A stretch of 64,000 nt of DNA, from positions 12,152,001 to 12,216,000 of the forward strand of contig NC_065532.1 in NCBI RefSeq assembly GCF_020184175.1. Direction: 5' to 3'. How positions within the stretch are numbered: the first letter of the stretch is position 1; the number at the start of each line of letters is the position of its first letter. The notes under the pieces were generated by a model. It searched no databases and was not told the DNA's origin. It worked only from the letters and a program-made list of their open reading frames with translations. Positions 39,001 through 51,922 of the stretch are shown here, one piece after another. Made by a program: the position numbers and the translations under genes. This stretch comes from Aphis gossypii. Its lineage: Eukaryota > Arthropoda > Insecta > Hemiptera > Aphididae.

Positions 39001-40734
39001 TATTATTTAATTTAATTATATAGCAATGATTTACCATTTTCATATACTTAAAAATAATTGTTACATACATTTTTTTATACAAATTGATAGATGAGTATTT
39101 ATACACGCTACACAATATATTATATTATATTATATTTATATTAAACGGGCGTAGCCCAAAGTACAGAAAAAGAAACTTAGATCTAACATACAAATAGCAA
39201 ATCAGCTCAAATATACCTAGTACAATATTTGGTTTATAATTTTATAGATTGAACTATACATAATATGTAACATAGCAGCTGATACCTATAAGCTGATTAA
39301 ATTAAATTTGTACTTTCAAAATTATAACACGTTAATAAATATAGCCTATATAAGTTATTACTTATAGTATATATTTATATAGGTACTAAGAATTGTTCAA
39401 CACTTAAACTAAAATACTGAATATTACAAATAAATGCTTTTCAATTTGCTTACGATTATATCCAGTTTTATGAATTATAAATTAACAACTAACTATATCA
39501 ATATTTAATAATTATTTCTGTATAAATATATAGCTATTATATTCTTACATTTGGTGTTTTGTATAGAATGTTTAAGTATAGGGCAAATCGCCTTGGCGTA
39601 TAGGCTGTGTATCTAAGCAGTGTGCATATTTAAAAACAATTATAATATTGACAAGGCCAAAAAGGCCAAAAACCTATTAAGCATTGTATGTAATAGAACT
39701 ATAATAGGTATAGTATTAGGTACTATGCAGGAATTTCAAGAATTGTTAGAGTATAATATAGTAAGTAATGATTTTTTTTAATAAGTACTACGTTTTTGAT
39801 GATAAGTATAAAAATTATAAATTTATTATGTTCAGATATTCCTATTTAAGTAACAAACTAAATTAAATAACGAAAAATTTCTAAAAATTGAAAGAAAAAA
39901 TGGTAATAATCAAAATTTCTCTTCAAGAGACACTATACAATATATAGCCAACGTAGATAACACTAGAAAGAAATATGCAAAACGATAAGGACGCGCCTTA
40001 TAACAAATCAAATTGAGCTAATAATATGTTATTGCTTTAACTCTTAGATAATTATTACGAATATTATACATAGTATGTAAGGTATACAGAGTGATATATT
40101 TAAAAATTCTTCAAAAAACTTTAACCTATTATTTTGCTTAATTTAAAAATGTTTGATCAATTCCTATACTATAGTCAATTTTCAAAGATATATTTTTTGA
40201 ACCAATTAATGAATTAACATCTATTAAATCTATATTAAACATTATATTATACATTTATAAAATAATTATAGACAGGTACCTAATTCAATAAGTTTATGTT
40301 TTTCTATCAGAATATTCTAACATTTTTTTTTTTAATTTTAACAAGAAATATACAATCTGTACCCTTGGGCACAATAAGAATATGTGATATTTTCTTTTTT
40401 TTACATGAAAACGTGAGGGAAGAAGCATTTTAATTCTAAAATTTAACATTAATTTCTAAATTAAATATCAACAGCTAGTTTTTAAAGAATATAGAATAAA
40501 TATTGTTCTTAATTATATACGGTTAATGAATTATTTTAAAAATCATATTTAAAAAACTTTTAATGATTATTCCTTAAGCTTATGAAATACTTTTCTGTGT
40601 AGGTTAAAGTGCTCGTGAGTGAACAAAATTAAATCCTATTTAAATAATATAACACCAAAACCTTAAGCAAAAACCGTGAACACACGTAATTCATTTAACA
40701 CGCGATTTGATGGTTTTTTTTCTTTGGTCTTTGA

Positions 40735-40747
40735 CCTTACATACACA
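40735..40747 (-). promoter_or_regulatory. DR1-like nuclear-receptor motif
   Basis: Minus strand AGGTCA-A-AGACCA, one mismatch from a perfect second half-site. Confidence 0.4.
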
Positions 40748-42020
40748 TTGATTATATTCAAATAATTTTTTCCATAATATCCATACAACTACTGACGCAG
40801 TTTTGATAGCAATAAAATGTTTCTAACATTAGATTTTTTTTAATACTTGAACTAAAAATCGAATTGTAATTAGTAATTATTATTTTTACATAATGTAATC
40901 GTTTAATGATTTTTTTTTTTATTAAAGTACCTATTTTTTTTTTTTACAAGAAAAACATTTTCTAATATTTCATTGTATCTACTAAAACTATGCATACATG
41001 TGTAGCAAAAGTTACAATCGGTCGATTATATCATAATAATTGTACGTTTAAAATGAAAAAAAAAATAAAACGGCTATCATAATAGTGTAACGATTCCTCA
41101 TTTTATCAATTACTTCCGCAAATCGGTTGTATGTATATACTTTTATTATAAGTTATAATAATAAAATAATGTCAACCACATAAAACAGAATATTATATAC
41201 TATGGTCGTTTACAGTAATATAATATAGAGAGCTCGCATCTTATCTAGGTTCGCAGTTGATAAGATTAGAAGGACCGCTAAAAAAAAATCATAATAATAA
41301 TAAATAACGTTGAAACCGCATTCCCAGACGTGTGTAACGAAAATGCGATGAGTAAAATACATAACAATTATAATATATTATATTGTGGCGGGGAGCGTGG
41401 TGTATATATTATTACGGGTGAAGCTTTTGTAGATATGCAACACTATATATGCGTATGTATGAGTATTATATTTGAATCGTTTGCGCGATGCAAAGGCTCT
41501 TTTGACGACGGCCACGCCTTTTTCAGTTCGCGTCTGTCAACCGCACGTTCTGGTTTTGGTTTTCTGTGTCAAATATTATCGACGTACGTTTATTCGGTTT
41601 TTTTCAAGTGCACGTTATTATTACAAGTTTGCCGCACAATATTATAGTTTTGTTAAATATATATATATATTAAAACACATAACATATAACATGATGTTAT
41701 AATTTTTTTCTAGCTTACATATCGTATATACATATGCGTGTACCGTTTACTCAATCCGAATTTATTTACAATTAATCACTTCGTATATAGTTTATAATAT
41801 TGCACCTATAACTATATACATGTTGGCTGTTATATAGTATCGACCGATTTTGTTTTTTCATTATTATAATATTCATGACGGAAAAAATAATAATACAGTT
41901 TTCGTTTATAAAAATTATAATGTTATTTAAATGGTTCACGAATTGAAACGGTTTTCATACATGGCAGTACGTATCGGCTCCTCGCCGTGGTGTTTCCTGT
42001 TGCGTAAATATTCAACTTAA

Positions 42021-42033
42021 AGGTCAAAGGATA
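42021..42033 (+). promoter_or_regulatory. DR1-like nuclear-receptor motif
   Basis: Plus strand AGGTCA-A-AGGATA in a locally GC-richer patch (41960-42075). Confidence 0.35.
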
Positions 42034-43098
42034 TCATCAAGTGGCAACGTTACTAATGAGTTACCCGGGATCCAAGTTCGATTTTAAATATTTGTTACAA
42101 CACTATAATATTTTGTATTATACCACGTGTGTATTTTTTAAATTTTATTTTGTGCTTCTGTATACCTATTTAGTTAACAATAAAATGCATATCAATATTA
42201 CAATAGGTACTCACAATATAATAATTTTTTTCTACTAATAGGAGCTGAACGATTAGGCAACACATTAGAATAAATATTTATACAATAATACTAAGTCTGA
42301 TTCTATTATAAAAAAGCGTAGTTACATTTTTGTAATCAATACAAGTAATTTCAACCATGTATTAAAATATTGTACTTTATATGTTGTTCAATTATAAAAT
42401 TTTAGACACTCGATAAATATTTCTGAGAAGATTTATGTTTAATTATTAAATTCTCAGTAAACTCATATCAAATTAATTGCTCAACTTTTAATATATTGCA
42501 TTAATTCATCTTTGCACCAGATTTTTTTTTATTAACTTTATGACATAATTGAAACGTTTTAGATATTTTTTATAAAGAATAATCAGTAAAAATAAATTAT
42601 TTATAGTTATTTGTATCCAGAAAAATTTCGTTGCAATAGATATATTTTTTATATTAAATTCAACAAATATTTTAAGAAATAAAAACGATTATACCGTTGC
42701 GATTAGTCGTTATAATAAATGATATTGATTTATAGGTATTAATAACAAGTTAAATAATGAATTTTGACAAAACAAACGTGCACTTTATACTATTTACTTT
42801 TCGAAATAATATGTGAAATAATAATATGTTTTATTTAAATATTTTTCATACATTTTGTCCATACAAATAAACTGATAATTTTTGTTCAAAGATAGTCTAT
42901 AATTATTAATGTGTTAACAAATGTTTGGACCCCTGTGTGTTTTTAATCTTATAAATTCGAAATGGTTTAAAATATTATTATTAACGAAAATAATGTGCAC
43001 ACATTATGTTTGTGTGTTTCTCGTTATATTGACTTAAACGTCTATGAAACCTCACACTGTGTTTATCATATTAGATAAGGCTGTTTGCCCTAACTAAA

Positions 43099-43111
43099 AG
43101 GCCAAAGATCA
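43099..43111 (+). promoter_or_regulatory. DR1-like motif upstream of the 43.18 kb promoter
   Basis: Plus strand AGGCCA-A-AGATCA, about 70 bp upstream of a TATA-like box. A further half-site aggtcat lies at 43139-43145. Confidence 0.45.
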
Positions 43112-43139
43112 TGTTTGCGCGTTATCTCGGTACAGCTTA

Positions 43140-43215
43140 GGTCATCCGTTAGCGCTCGTCGACCTTTGCGCGCGCAACCGATATATTTATGTAAGAGCCG
43201 ACGTACTCAGCGCGC
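43140..43215 (+). promoter_or_regulatory. Core promoter with TATA-like box and initiator
   Basis: TATATTTA at 43182-43189 sits in an unusually CG-rich stretch (43120-43260). Initiator-like ctcagcg (43206-43212) and gccagttc (43214-43221) sequences follow at the expected distance. The composition change, TATA spacing and following donor site support a real plus-strand promoter. Confidence 0.6.
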
Positions 43216-43497
43216 CAGTTCTCCGTCGGACAGATAGCTGAACGATCTTGGGCAGCCGGAGTTCACCATTATTATTTCGTTTGTTCTAATATTTTTCATT
43301 CGTGTACAGTTTTTAATTTAAGTTACATCTGTATAATTATTTGACGGTTAATAACTTGCTATTATTATTACTATTATTACTTAATATTTTTTTTTTACAT
43401 TTTTACATGTAGGCATCCCTCGGCGGACCCTTTAAATACGGCCACTATTGCAAGGGACATCGTCCGATTCTCATTTTAGAACTACAGTTCGTCACAG
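43213..43497 (+). other. Probable non-coding first exon
   Basis: It runs from the predicted start near 43213 to a good donor (gtcacag|gttagt) at 43497/43498. The ATG in catgtaggc is followed at once by a stop, so the exon looks untranslated. Exon complexity is clearly higher than that of the flanking AT-rich intronic sequence. Confidence 0.5.
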
Positions 43498-44504
43498 GTT
43501 AGTTGGTTTATTATATACCACGAAATAATTAAATTAATTAAAGTTTAATAGATACTTATGTGATCTAATTAATTAATTAATTTATCTTTTTTTATTTTTC
43601 AATGTTTATAATTTATCCAAGCCTTGTATAAATTATTTAAATTAATTATTATATTCATTACCTACGTATTAATTATTATTTTTTTTAATTAATTTAAACA
43701 ACGGGTAATGTCTGTTTAACTTAATTCCTTGTTCACAGTTATTATCAGTTTTAATTTTATTACTTACTGCAGATTGCTTTTAAAGTGTTTTTATATTGGT
43801 GCCATAAATTATTTTTAAATATTATAAACGTTATAAAACTATATTATAGCAATATTTTTAAATTTATTTCTTGATAATTTAATTTTTAAATAACATTTTC
43901 AATTATTTTGTATAATTTGAATTAATTTTTATAATTTAAATTAATTTGTAAATGTATTAGTTTTTGTAATCAGATGTTAACTTATGATTTTATTGTGTAT
44001 TTTATATAATTTTAATACGCTTACATATAGTTATCGTCTGCAGTACTTACTTTGGATCTGTTAACGTCTTACTTGGGCAGGATTAGAGTGATAATTTATA
44101 TATCTAATACTGTCAGGTAATGATGTCCTCAGTTACCCATATATCATCGAAAACGCAGAATCCAGTATCCAGTAAAAGCAGTATCTAGGTACCTATATTG
44201 TAAACTAATTTCATTCATGAAATGTATGTATACTAAAAATTGATGTTGTTAATATAATATATTAATGCATATAGTCTTGTTCATACACTATATAATAAAT
44301 TAGATGTGAACAATGACTATGTACCTATATCTGTAAAACATTTTTTTTTTTTTTTTTGTATAATATATTATATATTTTATAATATTAAAATGCTATTGTA
44401 TTATATTTTATAATTTTTTTCAAATGCCTATGGTATGTACTATGTAGATATCAGTGTTGGTGAAACGTCTGACTCAAAATTATGTTTAGGAATGTTTTGT
44501 TTAG

Positions 44505-44629
44505 TAGGCTAAAATCAAAAGGCGGCTGGTGGAAACATGTGCGAGCCAGATATTAGTGTCATCGAAAGATTTATGAATGACTTCAAAATACCTCCTGGCC
44601 AGACGGATTTGACACATCATCAAATATAA
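44505..44629 (+). other. Probable second leader exon with a 30-codon ORF
   Basis: Acceptor tgttttgtttag ends at 44504 and the donor GTAACC begins at 44630. Inside, the ATG at 44537 opens 30 codons beginning MCEPDISVIERFMNDFKIPP. They close with a TAA whose last base is the last base of the exon. The composition looks coding. It could be an upstream ORF in the leader of the bHLH gene at 51.9 kb, a micro-protein, or the start of an isoform with an alternative donor. No family was recognised. Confidence 0.4.
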
Positions 44630-45947
44630 GTAACCAAACATATAATGTAAAATATTAATAATTATAATAATTAATAAATATCTACCGTGTTACATACCTA
44701 TATATGTATGTAATATTATAGCTAGATTAAGTAAAATGTGTAGGTTTTTGTTTAAATAATTAAATTAAATGACCAATGGACAAAATATTTAAACTTTACT
44801 ATCAAGAGGATGTTGGCGCAATATTTATTTTCTCTCTTAGACCCACGTACAACATAGATAAAATGCACTCATGTAAAATTGTTTTTTTTTTATAATTTTA
44901 AGTAATCTTAGAATAAAATAATAACCTATTAATAAAAAATATAGAGGATAATATTATCGAGGGTTTGACATATTATATTTTATTATTAATTGATTTTATA
45001 TTCAACTTTAAAAATAAATTCTAAATTTAAATTAATATTTAAATTTTTTTTTTTTTTTGACAATATTTAGGTAAAACGATATCATGCCCCTCAAAAGTAT
45101 CATTCTCTATAATTTTTTTAATGTGTAAATTTATTCTGATATAACTAAAAACCATAGAAAAAATTATTTTACGTGAATGTGTTTTATCTGCGTTACGTAT
45201 AGTGTAGGTCAGATGTACAGTAACATCTTACCTTTGGGCTTTGATAACTATATTTTCGTTAGGTACGCAATTGTTTTACTGTAGTATTAATCTGTAAATA
45301 GTTTTTATGACTTTGAACAAATTAATTACTAATGTAATTCGTTAATGTGCTTAATATTGATAATTGAATAAAATTAAATATTTTATTTTCCGAAAATTTC
45401 ATATATGCTAACCTTTAAAATTGTATCATTAGTTATATTATAGGTGCCTATGTATCTATTAAAGACATATTGATGTATTATATTAGATTATATCACTATA
45501 TTATATATTATCTAAACATTTTTTGCAATTAATAAATTAAGATACATAACCTACGTAATATAATAATACCATTTCTTGACTAAAATTATGTATTAAACAT
45601 TAATAATAACGTTGGTTGATCTTATGTACAAACATTCTAGGCATATAGCCTAGAAAATATTATCAACTGATCTATAACCAGTAAAATGTCAACGGCTACT
45701 TAATCAGAATAATATATTAAAAACGTTAGCATGACAAACATATAGTGTTTATAAATATACATATAATAATATTTTACATATTACGTCGTATTGGTATCTT
45801 ATCGGTGCATCACTATTAGGTACGGTATTGTTTTATAATTTTAAATTTGAATAAAAAAAATCAACATTAAGTAATATAATAAAAACAAATCCAATATTAT
45901 ACCTATACCTCCGTTAAAACAATGATTAGAAAGTGATAAATCTATAT

Positions 45948-46133
45948 CAGTGGTTTGAAAACTTTTATTATACACGGCACATCGTACTCTTGAAAAACTT
46001 TTCACGGCACACTGACCTTTTTTTAGTTGAACAAAATTGTTTTGAACTGATTATTAATTTATTTTCTTATATTACTATTAAATGCAATCGGTAATTTATG
46101 GAAAAGCTGCGGTACCCAGTTTGAAAACCACTG
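45948..46133. mobile_element. hAT-type MITE with perfect 8 bp target duplication
   Basis: Termini cagtggtttgaaaact and agtttgaaaaccactg are exact inverted repeats. They are flanked by identical ATCTATAT at 45940-45947 and 46134-46141. It is 186 bp and non-coding. Perfect termini and duplication suggest a relatively recent insertion. Confidence 0.9.
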
Positions 46134-46917
46134 ATCTATATAATGTAACGATTCGTAGCAGTATAACGTTAATAAATAATTTTAGCAGCCATAATTCAAT
46201 TTCATTAGCTTTTTAGTCATGCATTCAAACATAATAATACCCTATATATCCCCATTACACCCTAGTTATTGTAATTACTATTAAAATAATCATAATTGTA
46301 TATATATTGTATATATTATGTTGTGAATTTTAAAAGTGTTTAATTTTTAAGTTATAATTGTTACCTTAGATTTGTATGTATTTTATTATTGTTAATTCAT
46401 CCGAGCTAAAGCCCATTACAAGTTTTGTATATAATATTATAATAACAAGGTAAATTTAAAAGAAAAAAAAATAGATAAACAGTAATATTAATTATTAACA
46501 ATACAATTAATAAATATAATAAAAATAAAATCTAATGATATAGTTATAAAAAACTTAATTTTATTTTTATTTAATATTAAATATTGAATTCATTGGTAAC
46601 TAGTATTATGATAATTTTACTGAATTAAATACCTACATGATTTGCATTAAGTTCTCTTTTACACTCGGCTGTAATAATTGTTTAAATTTTAGAAAACTAT
46701 AATGAGTTTAGGATAAGAAATATTTTATACAACTTAAATTATTATACAATTATTACTGCATTATTATTATTAGTAGTAGTAGTATTATAATTATTGCTCC
46801 TCTATTATAATTTAAATTAATTTAAACATTATTTCATAGTAATAAAATAATTTTAAAAAGTATACAAATTCATAGAATGTTATTAGTCTAAAACCAAAGA
46901 TAAATATTTTAACAATA

Positions 46918-47010
46918 TAGTAGAATCTCGATAAGTTGAAATTCTCGATAACTCGGAGAAAATCATTCCATGTGAAATCTCTTGGGCTTCGAATTATTGA
47001 GATTCTATTG
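46918..47010. mobile_element. Short pogo/Tigger-type MITE
   Basis: Left end tagtagaatctcgataa and right end ttattgagattctattg are imperfect inverted repeats of the pogo CAGTAGAATCTCGATAA type. They are flanked by TA on both sides (46916-46917 and 47011-47012). The copy is only 93 bp. Confidence 0.7.
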
Positions 47011-50000
47011 TAGACATTATATTAAAGCTAACAATACCATTTTATTTAATATTAAAATAACTTATCTTTAGGGCATATATTGAAAATGAAATAAAAAATA
47101 TTCGATTGAATTTAGAAGTAGCTAGGCACTTGTTTATATTTTGTTATTAGAGAGTATATTAGACATTAGTATACTCACATTTATACGAATTAAATTATTT
47201 AAATTACTTATTTTTTCACGACAAATTTATTAGTAAAAATAAAATAGTGCGATTTTTTAAATTCACAAAAAAAATTACATATTTATTTATATAATATGAT
47301 AGATCTAATTAAAAAAAAAAACAATTTGTATAAATCAATGAACAGATTTACGTATTCTTTTTTCTTTCTATGTTATAGCTTTAAATACTAAGGTTATAAG
47401 TTTACAAAAATAAATATTTATAAATGTTCCAAAAGAGAATATACTGCAATGGAGTGACTAAATTTAGTTTCACATATTAATTATTTTTATACGTATTATA
47501 CTATCATTGTATTATAGTATTTTATAATATAAGACTATCAAGTAGCCAGAAACTATTACTTTATAGAGATTTAAATTTTAAATGTATGCAACCTATATAT
47601 TCTAAATCATTTTTTACTCATAAGTAATAACAATCTATATATTTTTTATATTTAACATATCAATATTGAATATTGATTATATATTTTGACTTTTATATCA
47701 TGGAAAAGAAATCAATTGTTTGCGATGTTTTCGTTCTTGTAAAGTTAGATAATAAACTTATAATATATTTTAATTTAATATCAAATTTTGATCAAAAATA
47801 TTTTGCCTAATGATCTTATTGTACCTACTACTTATTTTTTAGGAATTAAAAAAAAAAATCATACTCTCAATGGTTTATATATATTATTATACGTATAACT
47901 ATATATTAATACTATGACGTTTAAAATAATTATTATGTAAACCTGCTAATAAATTTATTAGAAATTATTTTTGAAGAACACTGCATAATATACTAAATTG
48001 ATGTTTTCTATTGTTGTTGTCAATAATAGCACCCCTTTTATATAAATTCACAACACTGCAGACATCACTTATATATTATTATATACTAATCGCCAATTTA
48101 AATAAAATACCAGCATTCGAGGACTTAAATTGATAGACAAAAAATAAACAAAAAACTAAATAAGAAAAAATACATTGAAAAGAGAGTACGAATACTGTAT
48201 AACGAGAGTAGTGGAGAGTACTACTAAGTATAGTAACTAACTCTCATGAAGGCTATGGTGAACACATGCGTTGAAACATAATAATAAATGAACAAGCTGT
48301 CTAAATACGTAAATGGTGGGGACGGAGAACCATACGGGTTACAACTACTATTATATTGACTTTATTAAACAGCACCACTCATTCCTGCTGGCTTCCGTTT
48401 AAATTACATTAATCTGAGAGATTTTTTCAAAAAAGACCAATATTCACCAACAAGGGCTCACAGTGTTCTATAGAAACAGTTTTGGATAATTAAAACTGTT
48501 CGACACATACCATAATATTATGTCCATATACCTGAATATTATACTATATAACATTATATGTATAAAAAAATAATCATAATTCATTATTTTAATCATTGTT
48601 CAATAAATCAAGATATAGGAATTAGTAGTAGATAGATACAAACATGAATTAAGCAAGAATTTTTTTTTTTTAATTATGAATGAATAGTCTTGAAATAAAA
48701 AAAAAAATATCAAATCGAACTATTAAGAAAAAATGTATATTGTATATAAATATTTTAAAATAAATCAAAAACAGTCAACTCACTTATTTTATTTTTCCAA
48801 TGTCCTTTTAGTATACGCATATCATCACCTCAAAATTTTTAATTATGCAGGTAATTTAGCACTGCCGTGAATTTAATAATAAACTTTATACGTTACACTA
48901 ATAGAATTTATTTATAATAGTAATAAGTATGAAATATTAAATTACAAGATAATGCATAAGTATTTATATTAGATTATTATAAATTACAATGAATCTCGAA
49001 ATCGTTAAGATTTAAAATTATTATTCTTCTTACAAAGTTAGGTTAGGTCAAATATTATTCAGGTTTTAAAATATATGAATATTAATATGTTATAATGTTA
49101 TTTGCAATATACATACAATAAAATGTGAAGATAAAAATGGCCACAATCAAAACATCTAAGACATCAAGTACATAATAGTTAAGAGAAAAAATGTCCTATA
49201 CAAAACTAGAACAGTCAACTATAGTAACCAAATACACGTATGTTATCGATATATTAATAAATATAATATAATCTAAGTGTATTATGGCCGTATAGGAGGT
49301 AATTTTACTGTACTCAAATTAGATTGCTCCATGATCAACTGGAGTACATTTGAGTGAAAACATTAACCTTATTAAATTTGAGAGACAATCCGTGTGCGAT
49401 TAAATAAATTCATGTTACGTTAGAGTTAGTTTCATTAAATTTGTTATACTTACTAGCTATAAGGCTGTATGGTTTTTCATTGTAGATATTATATATAATA
49501 TATATGTACAATAAATAACTGTTTTACGTATTTACCTAAATATTTTTATTGTGTACGGCGTATTGTGTAGGCAATTTGGCGTCATTAATAAGTTATACTT
49601 TATGAAAGTTACAGCAACGACGACGCCTCTTTTGATATTTTCATAAACTAGGTCGTAAATTGGTGAAAATTATCAAGAAATATAAATTTTAACAGCCCAC
49701 AATAGCAAAGTGATAAATGTATTGATTTCAAAATGATATAAGTATAAATAATACCTATAATACCTATATTATATTTTTTGTTTTGCTTCTTTAACTCTTC
49801 AATTTATTTTTGTGTTCGTAAACTTTTTTTGTAGTCAAAAAAATACTTTGATCTTAAACTTTAAGGGTAATTTCTATTATAAAATTGGTTCTAATTGTAG
49901 TTTCAGAAATGGGGGTCAAATGTGAATAATTCCCAAGACTAAAAAATTATTGAAAGAAGCAAAACAAATTAGTGAGAAAACGGGATCTTTATATTTTTTT

Positions 50001-51898
50001 GTTATAATTCAAAAATCAATAAATTTAGAAACCGGAATTTATCACAATATATTTATAGTTTTTTTTTAGCACTGACTTTCATATGACTACCGCCATCACA
50101 CGATATGTACTATCGACAGTATTCAACATGCCAAATATATATTCCCATGTCATTCCTGATTTGTATATATAATAATTTATTTGAAAAATATACATATTGT
50201 AATTATTCTTGCTACGCTGCTACACTCGTTTTATAGTACCTTTATTATATTGTAGCGCCATCATAGAAAAGTTAATAATTTAAAACCGTATTTATTTTTG
50301 GTTGCCGGCGGTCATTTGGCATACAAATAATAACAGGGTCCGAAAATGATGCGACAACAGCGGTCAAGTGGTAGTCAAATAGTCAATGTAGGTACTAGAA
50401 ATCCTATAATTTTCAAAATAATTTAGGACTTTCAAATTATACTATTTACCTATATCTAGACATATAAAATATTTGACTTTTTTTTCGATTTATATATGAT
50501 AAAATGTTAGAAAAAAAAAATGAAAATGAAAATGTAATGCAATTTCATCATTACTTGCTCAGTTGCTCTTAGAATAATTAAAAATATTTTCACAACTTTT
50601 TATTCACGTTTAAATTTTGATTTAATAATCATGAAATTTTTAATTTTAATACCTACTATTTGAAAATGTAGTTCAAAGTTTCTCATTAATTTTCTTCACA
50701 ATAATTTTAATAAAGATTGGCATAAACATTTGATTTTCTAGGGCTGTTTTAATGTAATTGTATTTACATACATGAGAAATAACGATTTTCAGAATTTTCT
50801 GAAATTATAAAAATGTTATTTGTACTTTCAATCATTGCGCATATTTTTGTTTATTATACATTATAAAATTTTAAAAATATTTATATTGATGTTAAATTAT
50901 TTATAACACCAAAATAACCACACACAGATTGACTGGTGTGACGATTACCGTATATACTTAGAATGAGTGCAACAGTAGTTAGTTAATACCTAGTTAAGAT
51001 TAATAACAATAATAATATATAATATTATAATAATTAGATAAAAATATAATAAATGAGACGTTTTTGGCAAAAAATAACAATAATAAAAAAAAAATGTCTT
51101 ATTTAATAAAATATACCCTTATTTAATATAAATTGGTTTACAGACCATTGACGTTCAGAATAGTTACGTGTATGCTCTATTTCTATGAATTATGATTCAT
51201 AATTGAATTCTATTTATCTATCACGTTCATTAGTGGGTAACATTGTTGAATATTAAAATTTTTAAGTTTTGAATTGGTTTTGTAGAGTACCTACCTAATG
51301 ATGTCTTAATGATTCCACATTTCCACTGACATTTTCCACCCGAGGTCTAGTTGAAAATATTGGTATTCTTCCATGGAAGTTTAGGAAAAGTACTCAACGC
51401 CCTTAATAAACAGATATTAATGTATGAATATAAAAATATAAAATTAATATATTTTCATATACAGCTAAAGATAATAATTATAAAAGTGATAGTTCTATCT
51501 ACATTCTACAGGCCAATATGTCTGTTCGGTAGTTGTCAAAATATACTCGAGAGTCTTTGCCTGTAGAATGCACAGCCTTATACCTATATATATATATATT
51601 ATATTATAGAAGCAGAATATAGATAGTACTTATCATACTTATCACTATTACGATTAATAATTTGTTATTATTCAGTTTAGGCTGTGGTAGTTACACCATA
51701 ACAAAATATTTGATATATTTTGTCAATTGTAGCTACTAGTTGATGTTATTAGTTACTTATATAAGTTATAATATTGTTAATAATTGAACCATACCTAATT
51801 CTTATTTTTTATACAAAAAAGTTCATTGCCGGTCAAAACTAGTTTTTAAGTGTTATTTGATACTTGTTTTCTGTTAAATAAATAAATTTTTATTTTAG

Positions 51899-51922
51899 TT
51901 TCAACAATTTTTTTATTATATA
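51899..51922 (+). promoter_or_regulatory. Spliced 5' UTR immediately before the bHLH start codon
   Basis: A strong acceptor (ttttattttag) ends at 51898, 24 nt before the ATG at 51923, so the first coding exon is preceded by an intron. The 24 nt are open in frame (FQQFFYYI). An upstream coding exon therefore cannot be strictly excluded, but the ATG followed by the basic region is the natural start. Confidence 0.55.

Larger units (their letters stand above)
36068..43090. other. Gene desert with scattered CpG patches
   Basis: No exon could be supported. Higher-complexity patches occur at 36400-36700, 38335-38480 and 41220-41640. The one at 38366-38393 includes an inverted agttaca/tgtaact pair. 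The one at 41220-41280 has oppositely oriented GATA motifs (cttatct and tgataag). ORFs at 38090-38338 and 41330-41702 have no recognised family. Confidence 0.4.
44630..51898. other. Long intergenic or intronic stretch
   Basis: No coding exon was found. If the 43.2 kb promoter drives the bHLH gene, this is its 7.3 kb intron, bounded by the donor at 44630 and the acceptor (ttttattttag) ending at 51898. It contains the MITEs at 45948 and 46918. A CG-containing patch near 50080-50390 might be a nearer promoter. Confidence 0.4.

Noticed and set aside
41330..41702. Two overlapping plus-strand ORFs
   Set aside because: No recognisable protein. The region is better viewed as a possible regulatory patch.
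49260..49400. Inverted actcaaat/atttgagt pair
   Set aside because: Short arms and no terminal signature or target duplication; not enough to call a transposon.
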